From Thalassotalea_H castellviae (lineage in GTDB: Bacteria > Pseudomonadota > Gammaproteobacteria > Enterobacterales > Alteromonadaceae): a DNA stretch of 64,000 nt. How positions within the stretch are numbered: the stretch's first letter is position 1; each line of letters opens with the position of its first letter. The position numbers were made by a program, and so were the translations under genes. Below the pieces are notes generated by a model. That model saw nothing but the letters and a program-made list of their open reading frames with translations, had not been told where the DNA came from and did not search any database. The stretch lies in assembly GCF_031846185.1 (NCBI RefSeq), contig NZ_JAVRIF010000006.1, positions 177,383 through 241,382 on the forward strand, in the 5' to 3' direction. Positions 8,909-19,361 of this stretch are shown one piece after another.

Positions 8909-10051
8909 CTGCTCTTTTCGATATTGTGTCGGTGTTAATCCGACACTTTTTTTGAAAAAAGTATTAAACGTTGCCTTAGAATTAAAACCCGCCTGATCCA
9001 TAATGTCGAGCATAGTGACTTTTCTATTTTCTTCTTGCTGTAATAAATACTTACTCTCTTCAATACGATATCGATTGATAAATTCAAAAAAGTTTTGTTT
9101 GAAATGACGGTTAATAATTTGCGATAAGTTTCTGGCAGGCATTTGTAACTGCATTGATAAGTTTTCCAAATTTAACAAATGATTTAAATAAGGCTTTTTT
9201 TCACGCATAAACGTTTCTATTTTTGCCACTTGAGCTAAATCAATCGGATCTTTTTCTATTACTTTTTCTTTGTTTTCAATACCTTTGAATACACTTGAGA
9301 AGCCTAAGCTATAAAACATTAAAAAGCTGATCAAAAACATCACCATAAAATTAGATATTTGGCCGATTAAGGCATAATTAATATTGATGTGTAAATCAAT
9401 CGAGGTCATAAAGCCTAATGTCGTGATTATCGCTTGTACCCTAATGACTAAAAAGCCAATCACTAATATTTTGAGCCAGGTTAAATCTATTGCTTCAATA
9501 TCAGCAAACTCGTTTTTAATGTGTTTTTGATAACGATGAAGTTCTACTATACAAAGCACACCACAAAATGTTCTAAAGCATTCTCTAAATAAATTGATAT
9601 AACGCGTATAAGCAGGCTCGTTGGCTAATTGATAACCCTCTAAAATCAAAAACTTTGTTTGTGAGTCAAGCAAATGCCAATCGTGAATATCATGGGCTGC
9701 AAAAATAAGAAAAGGTAAGAAATATAATATGTCTTTGGGTTGTAAGGAGAAGTTTTTATAGATTAAAGACCGGACAAAAAATAGTAGTAACACCGCTTCT
9801 ATCCAATAGGCCATTCCGAAGATATAAAAAATATTGGGCGAAAAATCCATGGCGAATTGTCTAAACGCAGCACCAAAATTAATTAATGTATCAAGAGGGA
9901 TGGCAGCATAAGAGAGTAAAAATAATGCCAATAAAATATTACTTTGTCTTTTACCTTTCTTGAGTAAGATTAAAAATAGAGCAAAAAGAGTGCACTGATA
10001 AATGGTGATAAGTAGTGCCAAATCAAAGGTATTAAAGAGAAGACGATCCAT
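8900..10051 (-). CDS. AraC-family transcriptional regulator with membrane N-terminus
   Basis: The first 250 residues hold about seven hydrophobic helices (for example ALLITIYQCTLFALFLILL near residue 15). The last 100 form an AraC-type double helix-turn-helix (LSMQLQMPARNLSQIINRH, then the AGFNSKATFNTFFKK signature). This architecture is a membrane-embedded one-component regulator that probably senses a ligand in or across the inner membrane. The target is unknown. No obvious operon partner lies next to it, and it faces away from the divergent XRE gene 281 bases on. Confidence 0.88.
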   Translation of the reverse strand: MDRLLFNTFDLALLITIYQCTLFALFLILLKKGKRQSNILLALFLLSYAAIPLDTLINFGAAFRQFAMDFSPNIFYIFGMAYWIEAVLLLFFVRSLIYKNFSLQPKDILYFLPFLIFAAHDIHDWHLLDSQTKFLILEGYQLANEPAYTRYINLFRECFRTFCGVLCIVELHRYQKHIKNEFADIEAIDLTWLKILVIGFLVIRVQAIITTLGFMTSIDLHININYALIGQISNFMVMFLISFLMFYSLGFSSVFKGIENKEKVIEKDPIDLAQVAKIETFMREKKPYLNHLLNLENLSMQLQMPARNLSQIINRHFKQNFFEFINRYRIEESKYLLQQEENRKVTMLDIMDQAGFNSKATFNTFFKKSVGLTPTQYRKEQLK

Positions 10052-10332
10052 AACGTGCTCAAAGCAAATAGTGATTCTCTATAGATAGTAGCTTGAATCA
10101 AACTTGATGTCAGCAGATAACAAAAACATTTTGAAAGCGGTTACATTTTTATCGGCTATTGTTAGGCTTTTAATTTATCTATGTTTTTAGTGTAGTTTGG
10201 CAGCATGAAGAACTCACACGCTGAATGTTATAAAATATTCATGAGTATCTCAGCATATTCATCTTTATATTCCTGATATGATGAATAAGAATTCGCTTGA
10301 AATTCAATTGATTCAAGCAAAAGGAACAAACA

Positions 10333-11040
10333 ATGAAACTTGGTGAAAAAATAAAACAACTCCGTCAGGATGCTGGTTTAACGCAACCAGAATTAGCAGA
10401 AAAAGCGCACATTGAACAATCTTATTTATCCAAATTAGAAAATGAGAAAGGCTCTCCTTCGTTTGACGTGATATCAAAAATAGCGGGCGCGTTTGAGATT
10501 GATGTATTCACTTTAATTGATAGTTTGAGCATGTCGTATTTACAAGAAAATTTGCAACATTTACCCGAAATTGCCGTGAAAATTGAGTCTCAAAGAGCTG
10601 CTAAAAAATTAAAGATGCGTCGTAGCTATATTTTGGCAGCCATGCTGATTGTTTTGGGTGTTGCTTTTGTCATTATAGGAAACTCATCGACCATTTTTCC
10701 TCACTCAATATATCAATACAAATCAATGGGGTTAATTAACGAAGGCGAAATTAATCAACATTATCAAATGTCACCACTAAGAGAGCTCGCAGAAGACTGG
10801 GAGATAAGCAAAAAGCGTATTGCTGATAACATTGCTCGTTTAGATGAAAGTTTATTATTAACTCGAAGTTATCGAGGAGAAGGGTTTGTTGAAGAATATG
10901 GTCAACAGCGCCGTTATTATGAACTCATAGATGTTCGTGAAATGGAGTCTCCGATGAAAGATTTTGCCGTTGTTTTTGGTTTTATTTTCTTATTAACGGG
11001 TGGCTTTATAATGATCTATCTCTTTAAATGGTTAAATTAA
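10333..11040 (+). CDS. XRE-family regulator with two membrane segments
   Basis: An N-terminal HTH_3 domain (about 5-62: LRQDAGLTQPELAEKAHI, QSYLSKLENEKG) is followed by a linker and a first membrane helix (about 98-115, SYILAAMLIVLGVAFVIIG). A loop of about 90 charged residues comes next, then a second helix at the C-terminus (FAVVFGFIFLLTGGFIMIYL). The central loop contains a winged-helix-like stretch (LRELAEDWEISKKRIADNI) and is probably extracytoplasmic if both helices span. A membrane-tethered regulator is the simplest reading. The stop overlaps the convergent gene by four bases. Confidence 0.8.
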   Translation: MKLGEKIKQLRQDAGLTQPELAEKAHIEQSYLSKLENEKGSPSFDVISKIAGAFEIDVFTLIDSLSMSYLQENLQHLPEIAVKIESQRAAKKLKMRRSYILAAMLIVLGVAFVIIGNSSTIFPHSIYQYKSMGLINEGEINQHYQMSPLRELAEDWEISKKRIADNIARLDESLLLTRSYRGEGFVEEYGQQRRYYELIDVREMESPMKDFAVVFGFIFLLTGGFIMIYLFKWLN

Positions 11041-11411
11041 CCAAAGACTTGACCGCCATTAGGGTAATTTTTATATTGAGGGTGAAATTCAATATTGTCG
11101 CACCAACTACTGAAATTAGCATAGCTGTAGCGCGTATCATTGGCCGTAAACCACCGTGAAGTTGCGGCCGGCGGTAATCGAAATTTTGCCTTAAAACCAT
11201 CAATCGCAACCCAACAGGCCAGTTCTTTGGTGGTTTCATTTTTAATTTGTGTGCGTGCGAACCCTTCAGCGTTATGACCATTTATCACTTTAATTCTTGC
11301 TTGGCTAAACGCCGAGATTGCATAAAAAAAGCACAAAAAACTCAATAAAGTCATAATCACTGATGATAAACCTATCTTATTTTTTTGAACTGAGTTAAAT
11401 GTAAAAATCAT
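11037..11411 (-). CDS. Small secreted protein of unknown function
   Basis: The 124-residue product has a hydrophobic export segment (about 16-36, LSSVIMTLLSFLCFFYAISA) and a mature part of about 88 residues. Two cysteines (KELACWV, SSWCDNIEF) could form a disulfide, and the mature part is rich in Phe, Tyr and Trp. I do not recognise a family; the pattern recalls small extracytoplasmic beta-sandwich proteins. It converges on and overlaps the XRE regulator, so the pair may be unrelated. Confidence 0.6.
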   Translation of the reverse strand: MIFTFNSVQKNKIGLSSVIMTLLSFLCFFYAISAFSQARIKVINGHNAEGFARTQIKNETTKELACWVAIDGFKAKFRLPPAATSRWFTANDTRYSYANFSSWCDNIEFHPQYKNYPNGGQVFG

Positions 11412-11628
11412 TTTAATTCACCACGTTATCAGGTTTATTCGCTGGTTTGTTTTCATGAATCAGTAAATTTTGATCAATATTTATTATATTTTTAATTATT
11501 CACTATTGAAAGCATTAACCATCGTCTCCATAACTTATTTCACATTATAAGATCTGTTAAAAATAATTAGTTCAATAGTCCTAAATATAGACAGAAAAAA
11601 TTTCAAAAAAGTTAGAGTGAATTAAAAT

Positions 11629-12390
11629 ATGAATATAGTAGCCATTAAAAAAGAGCAACATCAAAATTTAAAAGTTGCCAACCAACGTGATTTATCACAT
11701 GTTGCCAATCAACATATTGCGCCAATTAACGTGCGTGAATTCCCTCAAGCTTCCACTAGTTATCCTATTGTTTTAATCAAAGATCCTGATTCTGAGCGTT
11801 ACCGTACCGTAGTCATGTTAGGGTTAGAAGCCGGTGAAAACTTATATCACGAAGAGAAAAAATGGCAGGCCATTTATATTCCACACTCTATTTCAATGGT
11901 GCCATTTTCATTAGGATTAGATCCTGAAAAAGAAAAAACCTTAACAGCTTGTATCGATTTAGATAGCCCTTTTGTCGGTGAAGATAAAGATCAGGCGTTA
12001 TTCGATGCAGATGGTAATGACACAGAATACTTCAAAGGAATTCAGGAGCAATTAGGTCGTTTGTATGACAATGAAGTTGCGAATGAAAATTTTGTTAAAA
12101 TCTTATTAGAAAATGATTTATTACAAGAATTAGAACTTAATATTGCTTTCAATAATGAAGAGAAGAAAAAACTGGTTGGTATTTTCGGTATCAACGAAGA
12201 AAAACTTCACGGTTTAAGTGATGAAAAAGCATTAGAGTTCTATAAGTCAGGTTTATTTATGCCAATTCACGCCATGTTAGCGTCTGCAGGCCAAGTAAAT
12301 CGTTTAGCTCAACTTCGCAATGCTAGTGAAAATCCGGTGAAAGTTAGCGGTATTCAATACAGTGTAGTTAAAGCTGAAGAAGCAAAATAA
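11629..12390 (+). CDS. SapC family protein
   Basis: Matches the SapC family (named after a Campylobacter surface-array gene). Diagnostic stretches are SYPIVLIKDPDSERYRTVVM, NLYHEEKKWQAIYIPHSI, and the acidic centre CIDLDSPFVGEDKDQALFD. The 253-residue length is normal. The molecular role is not established. In Alteromonadales and Caulobacterales SapC genes often accompany tryptophan halogenases and TonB receptors; here the halogenase is 10 kb away. A strong terminator follows at once, so the gene is a single transcription unit. Confidence 0.88.
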   Translation: MNIVAIKKEQHQNLKVANQRDLSHVANQHIAPINVREFPQASTSYPIVLIKDPDSERYRTVVMLGLEAGENLYHEEKKWQAIYIPHSISMVPFSLGLDPEKEKTLTACIDLDSPFVGEDKDQALFDADGNDTEYFKGIQEQLGRLYDNEVANENFVKILLENDLLQELELNIAFNNEEKKKLVGIFGINEEKLHGLSDEKALEFYKSGLFMPIHAMLASAGQVNRLAQLRNASENPVKVSGIQYSVVKAEEAK

Positions 12391-12412
12391 GCCTTCATTG
12401 AAAATGTTTGCT

Positions 12413-12441
12413 AAAAAGGGAGCTTAAACGCTCCCTTTTTT
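12413..12441 (+). terminator. Intrinsic terminator after the SapC gene
   Basis: A-rich AAGGGAGC pairs with GCTCCCTT across a six-base loop (TTAAAC), followed by a T run. The A run on the 5' side means it could also work on the minus strand. Confidence 0.9.
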
Positions 12442-12496
12442 ATTGTGTTAAGCTATGCTAGTTTTAGTGAAAGCAATTAACTTTTCTGAGGCTTGA

Positions 12497-14212
12497 ATGG
12501 TTGAAAAGAACAAAATCCCTAAAGAATTAGATGATAAAATTCAATCTCTTGCTGGTGAAATTTATGTTCAAATAGAAGAAAAAGTTACTAACTTTTTTCT
12601 CGGTCAGCAACAAATTAATGAAATTACCGACGAAGTCATCGCAAAACACCCTCAATATCAAGCTATTGTAGAACAGCTTAACTCAGAAAAAAGCAAAAAT
12701 TCAGCCTTAGAAACCACTCTGAATAACAACACAAAAGAATTTCAAGAAAAGTCAAAAGTATTAGAAAACACTGTTCAAGAGCAACAGCAAATTATTACAA
12801 ATAATGCTGAGTTTAATGAAGTCAAATTAACGGATACAGAATCGGCGTTACAAGAAAAAATGGCTGAAAACGCCAATCTTTTGGAAAAAGTTAAACAATT
12901 AACCGCAACAAATAAACAGCAACAAAAGCAAATTATTCAATCAGAAGATGTTACACAAGCACAACTGACAGAATTGACCTCGTTGCGTGAATCAGAAAAA
13001 ACATCGCAAAAAAATGCACAAGCGAAATCGGCGACATTAGATGTTCAGAATCAACAAATTTCTGACTTGCAAAATCAACTGAATATCACTTTAGCTGAAC
13101 TAGCACACATTAAAGCGGAACAAACGCAAAACAGTTCAAGTAATAAGCTTGCCTTAACGGAATATCAACAACGAGAATTAGTCTTTAAGCAACAAGTTGA
13201 CCAAGCGACAGCGGATCAGCAACAGAGCCAAGCGTTAATTGATAAACTTCATACACAACTGTCAGAGCTCGAAGAACACAATCAGTCCTTACAGCAAAAT
13301 GTTGACCAACAAACAGCACAGCTTCAGGAGTTAGAAAATACTCTTGCGAGCAAGCAACAAATGTTTGATCAGAAACTTCAAGATCTCAGTGAAGCTAAAA
13401 GTAAAAGCGATAAACAAACCGCTGAAAAAAATGCTCAAATTAATGCATTACAAAAAGATAATGAGAAACTTTCTGACCAGCTTGAAACCGCAATTGCCTC
13501 ACTTAAAACTAGTGAAAGTAATCTTATAGAACAAGAACAGAGTTACCTTTCCTTGCAATCAGAGCAGCATAAATTACAGGAAGCTTGCGATAAACTTAAT
13601 GAACAACTTGCAACAGCGACGACAGCTCTCAGTACCAGTGAAAGTCATTTTAATGAACAACAACAAAGTTTTTCAGCATTACAAGTGGAACATGACGAAT
13701 TGCAGCAAAATCACCATCAATTGCAAAAAACTGTCGAGCAACAAAAACAACAATTAGCAGAACAAGAAAGTGCCAATAATCAACGACAGCAAAAAGCTGA
13801 AGAGCAGCTTGCTGAAATGGCTCAGCGAATTATGGTTAATGACGAACAACTCAGCAAAAATACTCAAGCATTGGCACAACTTCAGGAAAATTGTGACACT
13901 TTAACCGCTTCGAATGAGCAAGCGAAGCAAGAGATTGAACATTATCGAGTGATGACTGAAAACTTAACGAAAGATCTCGAGCAAGCAACAATAAATATCG
14001 AACAAAATCAGCAGCGTCATCTCGCGCAAATAGAAAAAAGAGATAAACAAGAAGTTGAGTACAATAAAGCACGCGATACTATCAAATATCTACGAGACGA
14101 GAATACCGAGCTATCTCAGAAGCTTGAACAACAAGTTGCAGAGCTAGAAACGAAATTAACTGAATACCGGTTACGATTTGAATATGCACAAAAAGAATTG
14201 GCAAAAAAATAA
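12497..14212 (+). CDS. Long glutamine-rich coiled-coil protein (571 aa)
   Basis: Apart from a helical head of about 70 residues (MVEKNKIPKELDDKIQSLAG, with KVTNFFLGQQQINEITDEVI), the whole protein is a heptad-rich coiled coil to residue 571. Gln, Glu, Lys and Leu dominate, and similar blocks recur (for example LATATTALSTSESHFNEQ and LETAIASLKTSESNLIEQ, about 50 residues apart), showing internal duplication. No signal peptide, membrane helix or ATPase motif is present, so it is a cytoplasmic filament or scaffold. I recognise no named family. It is followed 57 bases later by the DUF416 gene, probably co-transcribed. Confidence 0.8.
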   Translation: MVEKNKIPKELDDKIQSLAGEIYVQIEEKVTNFFLGQQQINEITDEVIAKHPQYQAIVEQLNSEKSKNSALETTLNNNTKEFQEKSKVLENTVQEQQQIITNNAEFNEVKLTDTESALQEKMAENANLLEKVKQLTATNKQQQKQIIQSEDVTQAQLTELTSLRESEKTSQKNAQAKSATLDVQNQQISDLQNQLNITLAELAHIKAEQTQNSSSNKLALTEYQQRELVFKQQVDQATADQQQSQALIDKLHTQLSELEEHNQSLQQNVDQQTAQLQELENTLASKQQMFDQKLQDLSEAKSKSDKQTAEKNAQINALQKDNEKLSDQLETAIASLKTSESNLIEQEQSYLSLQSEQHKLQEACDKLNEQLATATTALSTSESHFNEQQQSFSALQVEHDELQQNHHQLQKTVEQQKQQLAEQESANNQRQQKAEEQLAEMAQRIMVNDEQLSKNTQALAQLQENCDTLTASNEQAKQEIEHYRVMTENLTKDLEQATINIEQNQQRHLAQIEKRDKQEVEYNKARDTIKYLRDENTELSQKLEQQVAELETKLTEYRLRFEYAQKELAKK

Positions 14213-14269
14213 CTTTATTTTTCACGACTGGTTATAATCGAGGCAGTTTTTTCAGAATAGGAAATATTT

Positions 14270-14878
14270 GTGCCCATTCACCTTCCTTTTACAAAATTAT
14301 CGCAATGGCAAAACATTGCTTTTGGTGCAACGTTAATTGAACGTATGTTGCCCAACTACGAAATGTTTGCGGAAAACTCTGGCTTTGGAAACTATCAGTT
14401 AATACGTAATCAGCTCGACCTTATCTGGCAACGATTAGATAAAAGTCAAAAAGTTAAAATCAACTACGATGCGCAATTATTAAAGCTTGAAGAACAGGTA
14501 CCAGATCCACAAGCATTCGATTTTTTTGGGGTTTATCCTGCATTAGATGTAACTATGGCTGTCATGTCTTTATTGCAAGCAATGCAAACTAATGAAGATG
14601 AAGGCTTTGACAATATTTCACGTTTGTCGCAAAACAGTGTTCATTTTTATGTGGAGCTTTGTTTAACACAAGCACTGGATGAGCAGAACTCTGCTGAGAC
14701 TGAAGAAATATCGCAACAAGATATTCAAGCTCACCCGTTGATGGAATGGGAAGTGGCGACTCAAAATGAGCTTTTTGATTTTGTGAAAAATTCCCCAGAA
14801 AATAAAGCGACTATCAAAGCATTAAAAAATATCGTGTCTGAACAAGGCTTATCAAACTTAGGTATTGAAATTCAATAA
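14270..14878 (+). CDS. DUF416 family protein (YjaG-like)
   Basis: 202-residue all-helical cytoplasmic protein of the DUF416/YjaG family, found across gammaproteobacteria with unknown function. Family hallmarks are the start LPFTKLSQWQNIAFGATLIE, the RMLPNYEMFAE segment, and PQAFDFFGVYPALDVTMAV in the middle. The start is a GTG at 14270 preceded by AGGAAA, which reproduces the usual N-terminus. It lies close behind the coiled-coil gene. Confidence 0.88.
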   Translation: MPIHLPFTKLSQWQNIAFGATLIERMLPNYEMFAENSGFGNYQLIRNQLDLIWQRLDKSQKVKINYDAQLLKLEEQVPDPQAFDFFGVYPALDVTMAVMSLLQAMQTNEDEGFDNISRLSQNSVHFYVELCLTQALDEQNSAETEEISQQDIQAHPLMEWEVATQNELFDFVKNSPENKATIKALKNIVSEQGLSNLGIEIQ

Positions 14879-15095
14879 GTCCTTTTTAATGATAGGTAGT
14901 GAGTTAATGATTCAATACACTTTAAAATCAATCGTTGTAAAATTTAGCTGATCTCCTCATAACTTTTTTGAAAGGTTGAGTCATTGTTGACGAGGATATA
15001 AAGTTTCCTTATCTCATTTTAATATTGAAAGAATTACTGGTTTTTTAAATAAAATTTGGTTATTTTCTTTTAAAAAAAATAAAAGAGGAATAATT

Positions 15096-16667
15096 TTGAA
15101 ATTCATCAAATTATTATCGATTGCTGTTGTATTTGTTATCTGGCCATTTACGAGTAATGCACAATCAAACGTGCAACATAATCATCGGATAAAGGACGTT
15201 ATCTCTCAAGCAATGGCAGTGTTTCAGGTGCCTGGAGTTGCTGTCGCCATTATCAAAGACGATAAGGTTGTCATGAACCAAGGATTTGGAGTTATCGAGC
15301 ATGGTAAACCTACAAAAGTAAACAGTGATACATTATTTGGAATCGCTTCTAATACTAAGGCCATGACTTCAGCGTTAATTGCACAATTAGTTGATCAAGG
15401 TAAATTATCTTGGAAAACTAAAGTCATTGATATTATTCCCGAATTTCAAATGCCCAACGCTTATGTTACGCGCGAATTTACCCTTGTAGATTTATTATCA
15501 CACAATAGTGGTTTAGGGTTAGGTGCCGGTGATTTAATGATTTGGCCAGAAACAACCCATACCATAGACGATATTATTAAAGGGATTAAATATCTGCCTG
15601 AGGTGTCGAGTTTTCGCAGTGAATATGCCTACGATAACTTAATGTATATCATCGCGGGTGAAATTATCGCACGTGTTACGGGGCGATCTTGGGAAGAAAA
15701 TATACAACAAAATATTTTCACTCCGCTTGGTATGACAACTACTAGGTCTAAATTTTCGCTAATAGAAAAAACCAACGCAAATGTTGCTCGTGCGCACGTA
15801 CCTTTAAATGGAGAGATTAACGTAGTTGGTGGTAACTTTTTAGAAAAATTTCATTCAGCGGCGTCGGTTGCTTCTAGTGTAAATGATATGTCGCTATGGT
15901 TAAAAGCCCAGTTAAATCGTGGTGTGTATCAAATAAATGGTAAAGAAGCCCGATTATTTAGTCCGCAGCAAAGTCGAAAAATGTGGCAAGCGCATACTTT
16001 AAAAACGGTTTCTGAAAGTGCGATGAAAAATGACAAAACTCATTTTTCTGCTTATGGCTTAGGCTGGGATCTCAAAGATTATCATGGGGTTAAACTCGTG
16101 CAACATACCGGTGGTATTTTAGGGATGATTTCAAAAGTCGTCATGGTACCTGAAGAGAACCTAGCCTTGGTGATTCTAACTAATCAGCAATCGGGCTATG
16201 CTTTTAATGCGATTGCCAATACCATTTTACACCGCTATTTAAACATCAGTGATACAGATTGGGTAAAACACTACCAAGCTATTCAAGAAAAACGTACCGC
16301 GAAAGAAAAAGCTCGCTTGGCGCAGGAGTCGAAAAAAATAGCTAAAGACTCAAAGCCATCGTTACCACTCGCAGAATACGCGCAAACCTATCAAGATAAT
16401 TGGTATGGCAATATAGATATTACTTTTGATGGTAAACAGCTTCATATGCAATTTAGTAAAACAGCTCAATTAACTGGTACTTTAACGCATTATCAGCATA
16501 ATACTTTTATTGTTCATTGGCAGGATAGAACGTTAGAAGCCGATGCCTTCGTTAACTTTAATTTGCGTGAAGATGGGTCAATCAATTTTGCGACCATGAA
16601 AGCTGTATCTAAGTTCACTGATTTTAGCTTTGATTTTCATGATTTGAAACTAACGCCGTTACCATAA
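15096..16667 (+). CDS. Serine hydrolase, beta-lactamase fold (class C-like), with C-terminal DUF3471-type domain
   Basis: Exported serine hydrolase. A signal peptide of about 22 residues precedes a penicillin-binding/beta-lactamase-related domain. The catalytic motifs are SNTK (Ser85-Lys88), YDN in EYAYDNLMYI (about 178-180) and HTGG (about 345). The last 100 residues form a lipocalin-like beta domain (NWYGNIDITFDGKQLHMQFS) typical of DUF3471. Such enzymes are usually esterases or D-amino peptidases, and resistance to antibiotics should not be assumed. The TTG start at 15096 follows AGAGGA and begins directly with the signal peptide. Confidence 0.9.
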   Translation: MKFIKLLSIAVVFVIWPFTSNAQSNVQHNHRIKDVISQAMAVFQVPGVAVAIIKDDKVVMNQGFGVIEHGKPTKVNSDTLFGIASNTKAMTSALIAQLVDQGKLSWKTKVIDIIPEFQMPNAYVTREFTLVDLLSHNSGLGLGAGDLMIWPETTHTIDDIIKGIKYLPEVSSFRSEYAYDNLMYIIAGEIIARVTGRSWEENIQQNIFTPLGMTTTRSKFSLIEKTNANVARAHVPLNGEINVVGGNFLEKFHSAASVASSVNDMSLWLKAQLNRGVYQINGKEARLFSPQQSRKMWQAHTLKTVSESAMKNDKTHFSAYGLGWDLKDYHGVKLVQHTGGILGMISKVVMVPEENLALVILTNQQSGYAFNAIANTILHRYLNISDTDWVKHYQAIQEKRTAKEKARLAQESKKIAKDSKPSLPLAEYAQTYQDNWYGNIDITFDGKQLHMQFSKTAQLTGTLTHYQHNTFIVHWQDRTLEADAFVNFNLREDGSINFATMKAVSKFTDFSFDFHDLKLTPLP

Positions 16668-16676
16668 ATTTAGTTG

Positions 16677-16716
16677 CAATGAGTTAGCCGATTATGAAAT
16701 GCTAACTCATTGTTTT
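16677..16716 (+). terminator. Terminator after the serine hydrolase gene
   Basis: CAATGAGTTAGC and GCTAACTCATTG form a perfect 12-bp stem with a 12-base loop, followed by TTTT. It separates the hydrolase gene from convergent rsmD. Confidence 0.7.
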
Positions 16717-16719
16717 CAG

Positions 16720-17325
16720 TTACTCTTCATCATTGCGGTATAAACGATAACTCACTTGTCCAGCAGTTTTTTCTTTTAGTAATGTCCAATGATCTGGTAT
16801 TAAAACCTGATTGTTTTCACTTTCCATTTCAATATAAATTAAAGCATCCTTGGCTAACCAATGATCATTAAGTCGGTTGATAACTTGTTCGGCTAACCCT
16901 TTCCTAAAGGGCGGGTCGATAAAAATAATGTCAAATTTTCCCCTTGGTTTAGCGGCTAAATAATTTAAAACATTGGTTTGATGAATGTCGATATTATCGG
17001 CATTCAGTAAGGCTTTATTCTGTTGCAATTGTTTCGCGGCATTTTTGTCAAGTTCGATTAAAGTGACTTGCTTGGCCCCTCTAGATAGGGCTTCAAACCC
17101 TAAACTTCCTGCCCCAGCAAAACAATCTAAACAATGACTTTGCTGAATGTAAGGCATTAACCAGTTAAAAACTGTTTCTTTTACTCTATCCGTTGTTGGT
17201 CGTAAACCCTCTGACATTAGCACAGGAAGTTTTCTTCCACGATGCTTGCCCGCAATTATGCGAATATTACCGGTAGCTTTGGCTTTTTGAGAGCCTTTTG
17301 AAGCATGATTTCTTGTTTTGCGCAT
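16720..17325 (-). CDS. rsmD: 16S rRNA (guanine-966-N2)-methyltransferase RsmD
   Basis: SAM-dependent methyltransferase that methylates G966 of 16S rRNA on the assembling 30S subunit. The N-terminal RIIAGKHRGRKLPV and GLRPTTDRVKETVFNWL are diagnostic. The SAM site is LDCFAGAGSLGFEALSRGA and the catalytic motif IV is DPPF (in DIIFIDPPFRKG). At 201 residues it is full length. It diverges from ftsY, the usual gammaproteobacterial arrangement. Confidence 0.96.
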   Translation of the reverse strand: MRKTRNHASKGSQKAKATGNIRIIAGKHRGRKLPVLMSEGLRPTTDRVKETVFNWLMPYIQQSHCLDCFAGAGSLGFEALSRGAKQVTLIELDKNAAKQLQQNKALLNADNIDIHQTNVLNYLAAKPRGKFDIIFIDPPFRKGLAEQVINRLNDHWLAKDALIYIEMESENNQVLIPDHWTLLKEKTAGQVSYRLYRNDEE

Positions 17326-17438
17326 AAGTTGAGCTACTTTAGTTTTTTGTCAGCAGTTTAGGTGTTATTATCCAATTTTATCCTTGTTTAACGCGTTATG
17401 ACTACAACTATTCATAATGCAGAGAAAGAAATAATCGT

Positions 17439-18665
<1,227 letters not shown>

Positions 18666-18676
18666 GAACTTAATTA

Positions 18677-19360
18677 ATGATCCGTTTTAATCACGTCAAT
18701 AAAACTTATCCTGGTGGCTTTATCGCGCTAAATAATGTCAGCTTTAGTTTAGCTGCTGGAGAAATGGCATTTTTAACGGGGCATTCTGGCGCGGGTAAAA
18801 GTACGTTATTAAAATTGATGAGTTTGATGGAAAAACCTACTAGCGGTCAGGTTATCATTAATGACGTCGATTTATCGACGGTGACTTATCAACAAATTCC
18901 TTATGTAAGACGTGGCATTGGAATGATTTTTCAAAACCATAACTTGCTGATGGACCGTACTGTGTTTGATAACGTTGCGCTACCGTTAATTATTGAAGGT
19001 TACAGTCATAAAGAAACCAAGAAACGAGTGGATGCAGCTTTAGATAAAGTCCATTTATCGGCTAAATCGCGTTGTTTTCCAAATATGCTTTCTGGTGGCG
19101 AACAACAGCGAGTCGGTATTGCGCGTGCTTTGGTCAACAAGCCTCCTATTTTATTAGCAGATGAACCTACGGGGAATCTCGACCCTAAACTCTCTCTTGA
19201 TATCATAAAATTATTCGAAGAATTCAACGACATGGGTGTAGCAGTCTTGATTGCTACTCATGATTTAGGGCTAATTGCTCGATTAAAATATCGCACTTTA
19301 ACGCTCAAACAAGGTTCTATGATTAATGATGGTTTGCTTGAAGGTTTAAGAGGAGAATAA
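18677..19360 (+). CDS. ftsE: Cell division ATP-binding protein FtsE
   Basis: ABC ATPase that with FtsX drives septal peptidoglycan hydrolase activation. Motifs: Walker A GHSGAGKST (about 35), Q-loop MIFQNHNLL, signature LSGGEQQRV (about 136), Walker B ILLADEPTGN, and the switch histidine in ATHD. The opening MIRFNHVNKTYPGGF is typical of FtsE. One base separates its stop from the ftsX GTG. Confidence 0.97.
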   Translation: MIRFNHVNKTYPGGFIALNNVSFSLAAGEMAFLTGHSGAGKSTLLKLMSLMEKPTSGQVIINDVDLSTVTYQQIPYVRRGIGMIFQNHNLLMDRTVFDNVALPLIIEGYSHKETKKRVDAALDKVHLSAKSRCFPNMLSGGEQQRVGIARALVNKPPILLADEPTGNLDPKLSLDIIKLFEEFNDMGVAVLIATHDLGLIARLKYRTLTLKQGSMINDGLLEGLRGE

Positions 19361-19361
19361 A

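Noticed and set aside
13344..13529. 61-codon frame inside the coiled-coil gene
   Set aside because: Lys-rich shifted reading of heptad repeats.
15096..16667. Antibiotic-resistance beta-lactamase
   Set aside because: Motifs and DUF3471-type tail fit the broad serine-hydrolase family; no evidence for drug hydrolysis.
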